A stretch of 64,000 nucleotides of DNA from Cyanophora paradoxa (lineage: Eukaryota > Glaucocystophyceae > Cyanophorales > Cyanophoraceae): the NCBI GenBank assembly GCA_004431415.1, contig QPMI01000398.1, positions 1 to 64,000 of the forward strand, read 5' to 3'. Shown one piece after another: positions 53,616-64,000 of the stretch. How positions within the stretch are numbered: position 1 is the first letter of the stretch; each line of letters begins with the position of its first letter. The translations under genes were made by a program, and so were the position numbers. Below the pieces are notes generated by a model that worked only from the letters and a program-made list of their open reading frames with translations, was not told the DNA's origin and ran no database searches.

Positions 53616-53963
53616 GTGAGCGGACGGGCGGGCGAACGGGCGAACGAACGTTCCCCCCGGCGAGCGATCGCTGAATAACGAATTTAATTCCAAATGCAAG
53701 TGCGTGGAGGATCCGGTGCACGTGCGCCGCGGCCGAGGTCGCGCGTTCGTATCGAGTTCAAAGCGAACGCTGAGCAACTATGACCCGGCGAGATCTAGCT
53801 ATAGCTAGATCTAGATCTCTAGAGGACCGTCGACGTCGCTGCTGTACTGCACTGCGGCAGCTGTGAGCCTGCATGCGCACTGAGAATCGTGTATCCCGAC
53901 TCGGAGACTCAAACGTGCTTGGCCAGCGCCCGCGCCACGCAAGCACCACATCCCCAAAACGGA

Positions 53964-55129
53964 ATGATTCCAGCAGCAGCGTTCGTCCCGCCGCCGCTGC
54001 CCGCCCAGCTCGGCGCGCGGTGGAAGTCGACGACGCGGGCGCTCGGCAACCGTAGCGAAAGCGCCAACCAGCTCAAGATCGGCGTTAATGGGCCTCAGAA
54101 AAGGCCGGAACAGCAGCGGCGCTGGCGGGCGCTTCCTGCGGCGGGCGTTCAGGTCGTGGCCTCCGCCGCGGGCGGCCATTCCCCGCGATCGGAGGCGGCA
54201 GCTACGCCGGATTTCGCTCCCGTCGGGCGCCGCGCGGCGCTCCTGTCCGCCGCCGCCGCCGCCGCCCTGCAGCTCGCCGCGCCGTTCGCCCTGCGCGCGC
54301 GGCGGCCGCCCCACTCGAGGAGGACTACACGGCGACGCCCTCGGGACTGCGGTTCGTGAGCTTCGCGGAGGGCAACGGCGAGGCGCCGGCGGAGGGCCAG
54401 GTCGTGGAGATCAAGTACGCCGCCTACTTCCTCAACTACGAGGTGCGCGGGCGGCTTTCGGGACCGAGAAAGCTAAGCCGTGGCGATCGGATGTAGCTAG
54501 TGCACTGCGCTGGCGCCTAGCTAGACGTAGCGCGCGCGGTTCGAGCTGAAACGCGCCCCGACCGTGCAGGGCAAGTTCATCGACAAGGTCGCGGGGTACG
54601 CCGGTCCCGCCCGCTTTCCTGTACCCCTTCCTGACGCGGTCCGCACCCCCAGCGACCAGGAGCCCTTCTCGTTCCGGGTAGGCTCGGGTGACGTCATCCC
54701 GGGCTGGACGAGGCCGTCCGGGGTATGCGACCCGGAGGTGCGGCGCACCCCATCCCTTTCCGAACCTCTCCCCTCCGGTTTTTGAGGCTGGTGTACCCCG
54801 GCAGCTATCCGGCGGCTGGTGATCCCCGCGGAGCTGGGGTACAAGTCGCCGGAGGACGGGCCCAAGCCGCGCAGTGTGCGTGCCCGTACCCCCTTTCGCC
54901 CACTCCACCCTTTCGCCTTGGCAGCCTAGAACTAGAGCCCGGGCCCCATGGCCGCGCCGCCCCTCTCCATCTCCCCGCCCCATCTCGTAGCCGCCGCTCC
55001 CCTCCACCTTCCAACGCCATACCCCTCTGCAGTTCGGGGCCGGCGGCTGGTGGACTACGTGCTGCGGAACCCGCGCGTGGACGCCTCCGTCCTCATGGAC
55101 GTCGAGCTCGTCCGCGTCCGCAGGGCTGA
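53964..55129 (+). pseudogene. Lumenal FKBP, copy B (frameshifted as read)
   Basis: Copy of 34618-35792. The Tat-type signal is disrupted by a CCCC-to-CCC loss at about 54291. Further one-base losses hit the GDVIPG exon (about 54703), the last exon's GGGGG (about 55036) and the final GGGG before the stop (about 55124). Introns and the three 37-bp repeats downstream are retained. Confidence 0.75.
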
Positions 55130-56079
55130 TCATGATGCGCCCGCCGGCGCCTGTATACGAGTTTTCCTTGACATAATTCACTCGCCTGTATACGAGTTTT
55201 CCTTGACATAATTCACTCGCCTGTATACGAGTTTTCCTTGACATAATTCATTTTCCTTGACGACATAATTATAAGCCACTCGTTCTTAGATCTAGAACCC
55301 GCGCGTGGACGCCTCCGTCCTCATGGACGTCGAGCTCGTCCGCGTCCGCAGGGGCTGACGCGCCCGCCGGCCGCGCCCGGGCCCGGAGGGCTGGCTGGGC
55401 GACGGGGCTGAGGCGCCCGCCGCGTTTGACGGGCCGGGCCCCAGGCCCCAAGTCTAGTAGCCGGATCAATATTTTAATGGGATCCCGTCCGGGCGCATCT
55501 CGGAACGTCGAGCTCCTCAGCGTCCCACAGCCGCGATCCGCCGATCATGATCATCCGCGCCCCGAGCCCCGCCGGAGCATTGAAATACGCGCCCCAAGTC
55601 CAAAGCCTCGGCCCCGCGATCACTGTTGTGCGCAACAAAAACAACTGGGGCTGAATTGAAAAGTACTCTGAATACAAAGTATAAACAAACAATTGCAAGT
55701 ACATATCAAGAAATGCAAATACAATTTACTGGGCGCTGCGGATTAGAAAGATCAGACGTATTACTGGACGCTGCAGATTAGAAAGAGTAGACGCGTCACT
55801 GGACGCTGCAGGACTTCTCCTCATCGGCGGTTGGCGGCGGGAGAGGCGCCGGCAGCGACGCGAACGGCTGTCTCATCGAGCGGCAGCGGTAGCGGCTGTC
55901 TCAATCCGTTCGCGGCAGCTCGATGAGACAGCCGTTCGCGTCGTTGCTGGCGCCAACGTTAACGGCAGTCTGGATTGGAGCGGCAGCAGCCCCCGCTTTG
56001 ACGGGGCTCCGGTCTGGAGCGGGAGCCCCCGCGGCCGCCTCGAGAGAAAGAGAGGAAGATAGGAGAAAGACCAGAGGCG

Positions 56080-56963
56080 TCACTGGACGCTGCAGGACTT
56101 CTCTTCCCCGCGGCCGGCGTCGGCGGCGGGAGGGGCGCTGGCAGCGACGCGAAGGGCTGCCGAGGCGCCATCAGCTCGAGATGCAGGGCAAGGGGAGGGC
56201 AGCGCCCTCTGACCTTCGTGTTGGCGACGGCGGCGTCGATGTGGCTGCAGAGGCGCGCGATGCACTCCTCCTGCATGCTGTTGTGGAAGAAGAGGGCGTT
56301 GTGGCGCGGGAAGTTCGCCATGTCGGGCGGCAGGCCGGCCGTCGACGGGAAGCGCTCCTGCGGGTCGTCCACCACCGGGATGATCGCCTGCGTGGATTGC
56401 GGCCGGCATAAATACACGATATGGATCTCTCAGGTCTGCGCGCGCGGTTCACGGGCGCCGCGAGTTCAACTCTGATAGTTTTAGCCATGCAGCGCTGGCT
56501 CCGCAGACCTTGCCGAGGTGGCACGCCTCCGCGATCTCGCGGCGCACCCTGCGCGCGGCCAGCGGTCAGAGGAGTGGAAAGAGCGACTCGGCCCCCAGCC
56601 ACAGCCCGTGCACGCACCAGTCCTCGAGCTCCTTGCAGCGCTCGAGGGTGCCATCAACGAGGATGAAGACTGCGGGGCGGGCTAAGGGAGAGCTATCCAC
56701 GATCAACGCAGAGCCGGACCGTCGCAGCAGGAGGCGCGGAGGGATTCGAGGATCTTCGAGTCGAAGACGCCGCCCTGCAGCGACCGCACGTCTAAGAAGA
56801 CCTTGTAGCTGTCGGAGAAAGTCCAGGCGTGAGCCTCGGAGAGAAGTGGGGCGAGTTCGAAGGCGGACCCGTGGCTCTCGAGGGCCTTGCAGAAGAGAGA
56901 GGCGAGGTAGTTCTTGCCCCCCATCCGCCGGTACGTGATGCTGCGCCCTGTTAGCGAGCTCAT
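56080..56963 (-). CDS. CaaX-box protein, copy B
   Basis: Copy of 36743-37628 and the best preserved of the B genes. Exon 1 differs by one substitution (VFFDV to VFLDV), and the end EEKSCSVQ is readable. A G-run difference near 56190 and a C-run difference near 56107 lie close to the last exon. As in copy A the family is unknown and farnesylation is predicted. Confidence 0.5.
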
Positions 56964-57099
56964 CTAACAGCTTACGTCAGGTGGATGCACACAAGACGTG
57001 GTACTCGTAGCCGGGAGGGAGGGGCGGGACGCGCGAAGCGGGGCCGTAGCCGGGCGCTGCACCGTAACCCGGCGTGGGGCTGTAGCCAGGAGCTTGGCC
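56964..57099 (-). pseudogene. LRR-SAM gene, copy B, only the last codons remain
   Basis: Only the PGYG-repeat tail up to GQAPGYSP is present. At 57100 the host sequence is replaced by DNA that leads into the LINE. The LRR and SAM parts are not in this window. Confidence 0.7.
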
Positions 57100-58112
57100 T
57101 TATTCAATGAATTCGCACACACCGAGACAATACGGCTAATGATAGAACTGAGGTGTCCGTAAAGTGTCAAGTCGAAAGATGAGCCTACTGGTTACGCCGG
57201 GTAGGGAACCTAACAGCCATCGGACAGGGTGGAGCTAGTCAAGGAGACGTAAACTAAAGCAAAGCTAACCCAGAGCAGAGAGCTACTACCTATACATCTA
57301 GCCTAGCTTAGGACTAGGCTACAGAGAGGACTACCCAGGGGTCTACGAGTGCTGCCTGCTAGTGCTGCCTGCCTAGGGACCGTCGGGACGTCCGGAGCTC
57401 GCGGGCTGTTCTACTGTACGGTAGGAAAGCCAGGACGGACCCGCGGTCTAATCTGCCTACTCTCGACGCGGCCGCGACTACAGTTAGCGCGGCGGGCTCC
57501 GCGTCGAGGGGCCGCTCGCCCGAAGCGCGGGTGGAAGCACGTCGGCGTAGAGGGGCCGAGGGAATGAGGCGAGGGGGACGTTGCGGGGAAGAAGTGGGGC
57601 GGGACGGAGAAGGTCGGCGCCGGCCGTGGCGGGGAGGGGAGGGTCGGATTTCTCGGTCAGCAGGGCTTCCAGCCTCGAACCAGCCGCCGCACCCCCGCCG
57701 CGGGCAATTGCGAGCCCCCTCCGCGGCGGTCCTTCAACCCACGGTCCTGGCACGATGGCCGGGGTATCTGGTGGGTGCAACGACCAGCCGAAGCCTTCCG
57801 CCAAGCCTTCCGGTCCATCGTTCCCTCCCTGTCGAGGCGCGAGGAGCGTTGGCGAGGTCGTGAGTGGGAGGCAGGGCCAAGAGAGCGAGCAGGAGGGCAG
57901 AACGGAGAGGGAGGCAAGGCAGGCGCTCGCTTGGGCGGGGCCCAGCGAGTCGGACGGGGCGGCTATATCTAGTGTGTGCGAGGCTAAGAGTAGAGCAGGG
58001 AAGTTTCTCGAGGACTAGGTATGGTGAAGTAGTAGGTAGGTGGTGTCGAGAGTCTCCTCCCGACGTAGCCCCCCCCCCCCCCCCCCCCCTTTCGCGCGAC
58101 TCGGGGTACCGT
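57100..58112 (-). other. Probable LINE 3' untranslated region
   Basis: No gene is recognised. The segment lies downstream of the LINE reading frames on the minus strand. It ends against the truncated host gene with ATTCATTGAATAA, as expected of a LINE 3' end. It includes a C run (~21) at 58069-58089. Confidence 0.45.
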
Positions 58113-59240
58113 TTAGAGCGGGCTAGGATGTGGCTCCCAAGGGCGTACCTTGACGCAATCGTAGAGCTCTTGGGCGCGGAGCGCCGCCTTCCAGCCCGCG
58201 TACTCCGGTGGGCAGTCTGCGTTCCGAGCGGCGTTGAGTAGATTGTGAAGGCGAATCGGCCCGTCGCAGGCGGCGCAGACTTCCTTACAGGTCCGGGGGC
58301 CGCGGGCCCGCTCTCGGGCGCGGGCGCCCGTGCGGGGCGGGCGCGGTCGCTTCTTTGAGGCCTGGGAGACGCGGCAGTCGCGTTCCCACTCCGCGTTGAT
58401 TTCGCAGCGACGTGACCAGAGGCGTCGGGCCCGCTCCAGAAGCGTCTGCCGAACGCGTTTAGCTGCGCGTGCCGCGTACCGGGGTGCAAGGTTCAGGCAG
58501 CGTGCGAGGGCGCTTTCTAGACTCTGCGGAGCAAGGCCCTGGAGCACCCAGAGGCGCGGGTACGCGTACGGCCTACCATCGTAGCTGCGCGCCTCGGCGT
58601 CGTCGTCCGCGACGCGGAGGAAGATTGGGACCAGGTCGGGGGCAAGGAGGGCTCCTGCTGGCGGCGCTGTGAGTCCGTGGGCCTCTCTGTATGCGCAGAG
58701 CAGAAGTCGGTTCAGTTCGCGAGCAGTCTCCGCGCGGTGCGCGACCGCATGCGGACCCGGGCACAGGAAGACGTGCGGGAAAGTTTCAGTCGGGCCTGCG
58801 GTAAGAGCCGTCGGTGCCCGGTTCGGGCGGCTGGGGCCCGCTGCTGGTTGGGCATGCGAGGCCTCTGGTGCAGTCTGGCTGTTCTGTGAGGCTGTCGGGC
58901 CGCTAGTCTCTGCACGAGGGAAAGGCGTTCTGGTGGCGCAGCCCGCACAGCGTCCCCCAGGGTTGCAGGCGGCGTAGAGTTCCTTCTGGTCACGTACCCG
59001 GACTTCGTTCGCTGGTAGCGAGCTACAGAGCAGCTGCGTCCGAAACTTGAATAGCGCGTTGCGGGCTCCATTGGCGCCTTGGAATCGGGAGCCTACGCTC
59101 GTTTCCGCATATAGCCCTGCTATGTCTGCGCCGTCGGCGCCTCGGCGCAGGAGCGCGCCAGCCAGCGGTTGTTGGGTCCAGGCAAAGTGCGTCTGGTGCT
59201 CGTGAAGTGCGTCCATGTGTGCCTTGGGGTCCCCTTCCAC
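58113..59240 (-). pseudogene. LINE C-terminal Cys/His region
   Basis: The frame contains GGRCAGCATRTPFPRAE, then FPHVFLCPGPHAVAHRAE and a second Cys pair (KEVCAACDGPIRLHNLLN). Together this is the Cys/His arrangement that follows RNase H or RT in many LINEs, assumed to bind RNA. The frame overlaps the RNase H frame, indicating a frameshift near 59120-59240. Confidence 0.65.
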
Positions 59241-59833
59241 CCGTCGTGTGCGCCCGTCGGGTCGCTGATGGTGAGCACCGCAGGCATGCTGAAGGCCGGC
59301 GGCAGAAAGAGAGGTTCATGCCGGTTTTCGTCCGCCAGATCCAGGTCGGCCGCCACGTTCGCTCCGGCGTCCGCGATGTCGTTGTGGGGGTCGCGGGCGT
59401 CGCCCTTCGCGTGCGCTTTGACTTTGACGAGTTTGAGCGGCCGCCCGCGCTCCTCTAGCATTGTCCTGAGCTTGCTCCATGCGTACAGTTCCGCGGAGCA
59501 GGCGTGCCGGATGTATTCCCGCGGGCTGCGGCAGCTCGCGTGCTGGACGAAATCGGAATACCAGCGGATCGCGTTCATGTTGTCGACGTGTAGAACCGCT
59601 CCGAAAGGCGAGAGCAGGTCAGCCATGAGCACCGCCTGGAGTTCCGCCTTGTTGATCTCCTGCAGGCCCCGGAGCCGGGCAAAGAAGTCCGTGAGGATAC
59701 CCGGCGGGTGCAGGCTTGCGCCAGTTCTGAGGTCCGTTTCCGGCCAGTGTACTGCGTAGCCCGCGCGAGCGTTAACCGTCTGGCCCTCTTTCAGGCTCCC
59801 GTCCGTCCAGGCGTACGCTGGGGCGTCGGCCAC
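59120..59833 (-). pseudogene. LINE RNase H domain
   Basis: Type I RNase H signature: TDGSLKEG (first Asp), INKAELQAVLMA (Glu), VLHVDNMNAI (second Asp) and NDIADAGANVA (last Asp). It degrades the RNA strand during reverse transcription. The start given is the first ATG of the frame. In an intact element it would be fused to RT. Confidence 0.85.
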
Positions 59834-61123
59834 GTATGAGCCGCCGGACGCCGCCTCGGCCTCCAGGTGCTCTTTGCGGTAGCGGGCTTCGAGGCCCTTC
59901 CAGGTCTCCAGGTATGCAACCCAACTGTACGGATCGGCCTGATAGTAATATAGCTCGCGCGCCTCCTTGTTGGAGCTGACCGGGGCGCTTCATCTTGCGG
60001 CAGGGGGGCAAGTCGGCGGGTTCGCCTCGAGCGTGGCGAGGTGAGCGGCGTCGGGCTCGGAGAGGAGGTGCCAGTTGACCCTCTCATCGCCCTCCTGCTT
60101 TGCCTGCAGCAGCATCCGCCATCGGTGCGCAGTGATGGTCGCGGCCGCCTGCCTGAAGGGCTTGAAGTATTCAAGACGGGCTTGGCGCAGGACCTGGCGA
60201 CTGGCGCGCCCGAGCGCGTCTGTACCTGCCCCTCGCATTCGTCCACGGGGGCGCCCGACACTTCTACTAGCTCCACCGTGCCGGGGATCGTGCAGAGTGC
60301 GGACGCGTGCTCTACCCATCCTCCCACCGCCGTCCCGTACTTGCCCTCGTCATCGCAGGTGCTAGTCGCCCGGCAGGCCGCGCCGGCGCCTTGAGGGCAG
60401 ACGTGGTTGTCGTGCCAGTGGCGGCGGCCCTCTCCGGTACGATATTAAAGCGGCGCGCAGCTGGGGCGGGCGGCCCTTCGCGGGGTCCGAGCTGACAGTG
60501 GCCATCGCAGCGGCAGTAGGCTCCGTTGGCCTCGTCGTCGGCCTCTTCTGGGACGGGGACCCAGTGCTCCAGCCGGCACTCCGTCGCTACTAGGCTGCCG
60601 GCCTCGCCTCAGCGGAGCGGACCCGGCCGATTTCCGGTACCGCATCCGTCTCGTGAATCGTTGCGAGGTCGTAGTAGCAGACGAAGTCTCCCGGTTGGTG
60701 AATTAACTTCCTTGCCCCGCCCGGAAGCTGTACCATGGCCGAGGAAGGGTACCGGGCGGTTGCCGCATGGGGTATCGGAGGGCGCCCGAACCGCGCCCGT
60801 CGATCGTGAGGGCCTTGGCCACCGCCTTCCACCAGGCGGGCGCTGCCCAAGGGAGCGTGCCGCGGGGGGCGCGGAGGTGCAGGTCTCGCCAGGTGCAGAG
60901 GCGTTCCCCATCGCGCGCCGTGACGTCGGACATCCAGTAGAGCCGTGCGCGGTGGAGGGCGGGCGCAGCCGTGCTGAACACTTCCCGGGGAATGTGTGAG
61001 GTAAGCACGAATTCCCGGCGCAGTTCCGCGGGGTCGGGCCAAGTGGCTGCGGGGGGTACGGCGTGAACAAGAAGCGGGCGTGGTTGGACTGGATCCGGTA
61101 GAGCCGGCGCTGCAGGAGCGGCA
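59834..61123 (-). pseudogene. LINE linker between RT and RNase H, several frames
   Basis: Protein-like islands occur in different frames: LYWMSDVTARDGERLCTWRD (60920), APAWWKAVAKALTIDG (60820) and YFKPFRQAAATITAHRWRML (60150). At least three frameshifts are needed to connect them. Confidence 0.6.
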
Positions 61124-62722
61124 TCACTGCGGCGATCGCATTCGATCGAGCAAGCTGGCGTGACACTGGGCGTTCAGGAACTCGGTCGGCAGCAGCGGGA
61201 CGCCTAGCTTGCGCTGGAGGTCCCGGATGCGGTGCATCATCACCTGAGATAGCAGCTCTTCCGGCTCGCCACAGAGGCGGACGAGCAGATCCGTGATTTG
61301 GTTCTTGGCCATCATGTGCGCTGTGCGCGGCAGGCTGTACGTGCCGTGGCTCCAGAGCGCGTAGTTGGAAGTCGATGCCGCCAGGCCCCCATGGTGCTTA
61401 ACCACGCGCATCCAGATGGCATCTAGGCGATCGCACTGCCTCTCTGTGAGCGGCGTCACTTTGAGCCCGTAGGCGATCCGCGCCTGCACGACGGCCTCGA
61501 CAACGTAGCAGGCCTCTTGCGCGGTCAGCTGCTTACGAGCTATGACCGCCACCGTCTCGCGAGCCTGCGTTTCCATCTGTCTGATCTGCTCCTTCCACGA
61601 CAGGTTCGCGGTCAGGTAGACGCCGAGCAGCTTGAAATGCTCGCCCGGTTTCAGCTTCTTGCCGACCGGGACGCGGGGATTGCCGAGCAGCGGGGGTTCA
61701 GGCTCGGGTGAGACGTTGTTGTACGCAAACTCTGTTTTCCGCGCGTTGACGGCGATGTCGTGCAGGCGGAAGAATTCAGACGCCACGTCCGCGAGCATCT
61801 GGATCCCTTCGGCCGATCCGCTCATCCACTGCGTGTCGTCCGCGTAGGCGCTCCCGGTCACCCGTGCGGGGGCGAAGTCCGCGTCGTCTTCGCCCATGCC
61901 CATGACGTACGCGACCCCCGCGCCCCCCTTTTCCTGCTCGAGCCTGTCCAATTCTTGTTGAGCGCAGAGCAAGGCATCGTAGAAGATGAGCCAGTGGAGC
62001 GGGGATTCGATGCCGCCCTGCGGGAGCCCACATTCGAGTTCAAACACGTCTGACAGTCCGTGGCCCGTGATAGCTCGCGCCCGGCGTCGTTCGAATATGT
62101 TGCGGTGCAGGTCGATGTACGTCTCGGGGGCCCCGATGCGTCGGAGGGAGAGCTCCATGCTGGCCCAGGAAACTGAATCGTACGCCCGTCTGATATCCTG
62201 TAGCAAGAGGTAGATGGGCTTGCGGTGCTCCTTAGCGTCCTCTAGAATAGCGACCATTAGGTGAAGGGCATCATCGGTCGCCTTAGCCTTCCTGAAGCCA
62301 TAATTTACCCCCTTAAGGATTCCGTGCTTCTCGATGGCCTCGGCTAGCCGTTTCGTGACGAGGCCCGTCGTTAGCTTGAGGCCAACTTCCTGCAGCGTGA
62401 TCGGGCGGAGGTTCCCTTCAATGTCTCCGTCCCAGCTCCCGTTCTTGGGGATCCCGAAGATATTGCTCTCACACATCTCGGCGGGCAGGTCGCGCAGGCG
62501 GAGGGCCTCGCAGACGATGGCCATCAGGAGCCGACGACCGCGGGGGGGGTACGCCTCTGGATCCATGGCGTCCGGCAGGTCGGGGTTCCAGAGCGTCTTC
62601 AGGATCGCGTTCGTGCAGTTGGAGGGCCCTCCCGCTCCATCCGTGAGCGAGCGCACGTGTGCCCCTAGCTCTTCGTACGTAGGCTCAGCCATGACTCCCG
62701 CGAAGGCTTCCGCGGTCGCCAC
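61124..62722 (-). CDS. LINE reverse transcriptase (532-codon open frame)
   Basis: A complete RT core: NLRPITLQEVGLKLTTGLV (motif 1-2), LLQDIRRAYDSVSW (motif A Asp), GLPQGGIESPLHWL (motif B), AYADDTQWM (motif C), then KLLGVYLTANLSWKEQI in the thumb. It uses the cleaved target DNA as primer to copy the LINE RNA. It is the only long intact frame of the element. Upstream, MAEHWRQWCAKRNPLVG (62800-62880) belongs to the same polyprotein but lies in another frame. Confidence 0.92.
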   Translation of the reverse strand: MATAEAFAGVMAEPTYEELGAHVRSLTDGAGGPSNCTNAILKTLWNPDLPDAMDPEAYPPRGRRLLMAIVCEALRLRDLPAEMCESNIFGIPKNGSWDGDIEGNLRPITLQEVGLKLTTGLVTKRLAEAIEKHGILKGVNYGFRKAKATDDALHLMVAILEDAKEHRKPIYLLLQDIRRAYDSVSWASMELSLRRIGAPETYIDLHRNIFERRRARAITGHGLSDVFELECGLPQGGIESPLHWLIFYDALLCAQQELDRLEQEKGGAGVAYVMGMGEDDADFAPARVTGSAYADDTQWMSGSAEGIQMLADVASEFFRLHDIAVNARKTEFAYNNVSPEPEPPLLGNPRVPVGKKLKPGEHFKLLGVYLTANLSWKEQIRQMETQARETVAVIARKQLTAQEACYVVEAVVQARIAYGLKVTPLTERQCDRLDAIWMRVVKHHGGLAASTSNYALWSHGTYSLPRTAHMMAKNQITDLLVRLCGEPEELLSQVMMHRIRDLQRKLGVPLLPTEFLNAQCHASLLDRMRSPQ

Positions 62723-62866
62723 GTGCGTCCCGAGGGGCGGTAGAGCGCGCGCCAGAAGTCGGGGGCAGGAAGGCTAGCTGGGAGTCGGGTATTAAGTCCG
62801 CTGTGCACCCTACCAGGGGGTTTCTCTTCGCACACCACTGACGCCAGTGCTCCGCCATCACTGCCT

Positions 62867-64000
62867 TCACCTCCTCGGGGGCCGTGTAAATTTCATAGAA
62901 GTTGCCTTCGCGCGCGAGGCGGGTGACGTGCATGATCGGCTCCCCCTGGACCGCTCCAGAATGGAGTCTAGATAGCTGCGCAGCTTGCGCGGGTCTGCAA
63001 ACCGGGCCTGGCGCGCAGTAACGAATTCCTGGATCTGTCGCTGCTTCTCTGCGCGCGTCTCGTGTTGGTGGCGCCGGGGACGCGGTTGCGCCATGCGTTC
63101 AGCGACCGGAAGTACAGCCGCCACGCTACGTAGCGCCCGGGAACGGCGCCTCGTCGTCAGCGTCGCGTACGGGGCGGCGGGGCATGGGTTCGGGTCCGGG
63201 ACGAGCCCTTTGATGAGAGCCTCCAGTTTCTCGATCCGGGCGACCAGCGGGGCCGACGGCAAGCCTCCGGGCGCTTCAACAGTCCATCCAGCGATCAGGC
63301 GCTCCACTTTCTTGGACATGACCAGCTGCCACGGCACCGCTCTGCGAGTGGGCGGGCGCGATCCGCGGGCTTTCAAGCATTTGTGTTCCTTAGCGAGTGT
63401 CAGCACCGCCTCCGTGGCCTGTCGGTAGAGAGAGCTGACCCGGTCCCTGCGCTCTTGTTCCGTGCCCGCCGCGCTTAGCGCTTTCTCAAGATCGCTTTCC
63501 AGGGCTTGCAGACGGTCTTCTACAGCCTTTCGGAAGGCCGGCAGCTTCTCCTTCTCAAGTAGGTGCGGTGCGAAGAGCGGCGGCGGGTGCGCCGGGCGGG
63601 CATCGCCCGCGGGCGGTCTGGCGAGTTCGGCTTTGAGCAGATCGTAGTCGGCCATGACCGGGAAGTGGTCAGAGGGGTGCGGTAGCGCCACCTCTGGCGG
63701 CAGCGGGTGCACCGCCAGGAGCGCTGGCGCGAGACCTGCAGAGTGCAACACCGCATCGATACGTCCTGCCGAGATGACCGCGGCGCCTTCGGCGACGGCG
63801 GGCCCGTCCATTTGCTGGTCCTGTTCCGAGTCCGAGTCGTCGGCGCCGTCGTCCCCGCCATCCTCTTCGGCGCCGTGCTGGCTCGGGCCGCGCCTGATGA
63901 AGGTAACTTCGTGTTCGTGGCCTTTCTGTGTCGCCGCGTCAACTAGTGCCCAGGTGCCGGTCAGTTTTCCCCACCACTCGCGTTCCGGCGTCCAGGACTG
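62867..64000 (-). pseudogene. LINE endonuclease C-terminus and RT-proximal linker (partial)
   Basis: The frame is open from the right edge. GRIDAVLHSAG and PHPSDHFPVMADYDL match the end of apurinic/apyrimidinic-type (EEP) endonucleases, where SDH carries the catalytic His. A helical linker follows (LQALESDLEKALSAAG) before RT. The bulk of the endonuclease is outside the window. The frame ends near 62867, out of phase with RT. Confidence 0.75.

Larger units (their letters stand above)
57100..64000 (-). mobile_element. APE-type non-LTR retrotransposon (LINE), runs past right edge
   Basis: In minus-strand order the element has the endonuclease end, RT, a linker, RNase H and a Cys/His C-terminus, spread over at least five frames. 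This order is that of I/Tad/R1-like and related LINEs with RNase H. The frames are broken, so this copy looks dead or error-laden. The 5' part lies outside the window. Confidence 0.88.

Overview
The window reads as nuclear DNA of a GC-rich, intron-bearing photosynthetic protist. A thylakoid-lumen type FKBP with a twin-arginine signal, GT-AG introns and micro-exons, and a CDKL-type kinase support this. A haptophyte or another alga with a complex plastid would fit, but the sequence does not settle the lineage. The DNA is dominated by selfish elements and by recent duplications.

Left part (1-29.4 kb): a Ty3/gypsy-like retroelement lies on the minus strand. Its gag (two CCHC zinc knuckles) is at 26.9-29.2 kb, and its Gly-rich tail resumes at 2.6-3.4 kb next to a truncated RT/RNase H. 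The gag gene is split by a 23.5-kb integrated Polinton-like virus (PLV) at 3422-26947. The PLV has about 1.6-kb terminal inverted repeats and a 6-bp target duplication, GCCGCG. It encodes protein-primed DNA polymerase B, an rve integrase, an A32-type packaging ATPase, a major capsid candidate, two putative minor capsid proteins, a patatin-like lipase, and a five-gene cassette around a 1772-residue phage-style fibre. The fibre has HxH repeats and an S74 self-processing chaperone domain. PLV genes are visibly AT-richer than the host. Several start codons sit directly behind a TAAA(A)TG-like motif or a TATA box. A second copy of the gag start (520-1453) is joined in frame to the exonuclease domain of a different protein-primed polymerase that runs off the left edge.

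Middle (30.6-57.1 kb): two direct copies of a roughly 7-kb host segment (30.68-37.76 and 50.04-57.10 kb). Each carries a DOMON-like gene (-), a CDKL-like kinase (+), a lumenal FKBP (+), a gene ending in a CaaX box (-) and an LRR-SAM gene (-). Copy B differs from copy A mostly by single-base losses in homopolymers, which break its reading frames. Between the copies lie two tandem paralogues of a candidate OB-fold gene (-) and one unrecognised multi-exon gene (+).

Right part (57.1-64 kb): an APE-type non-LTR retrotransposon (LINE) on the minus strand, with endonuclease end, RT, RNase H and a Cys/His tail. Its frames are broken, and its 3' end abuts and truncates copy B of the LRR-SAM gene. It continues past the right edge.

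The most interesting object is the PLV: a eukaryotic integrated virus with a bacteriophage-like receptor-binding apparatus, inserted precisely in a retrotransposon. Its core genes carry 1-nt frameshifts that may be sequencing errors.
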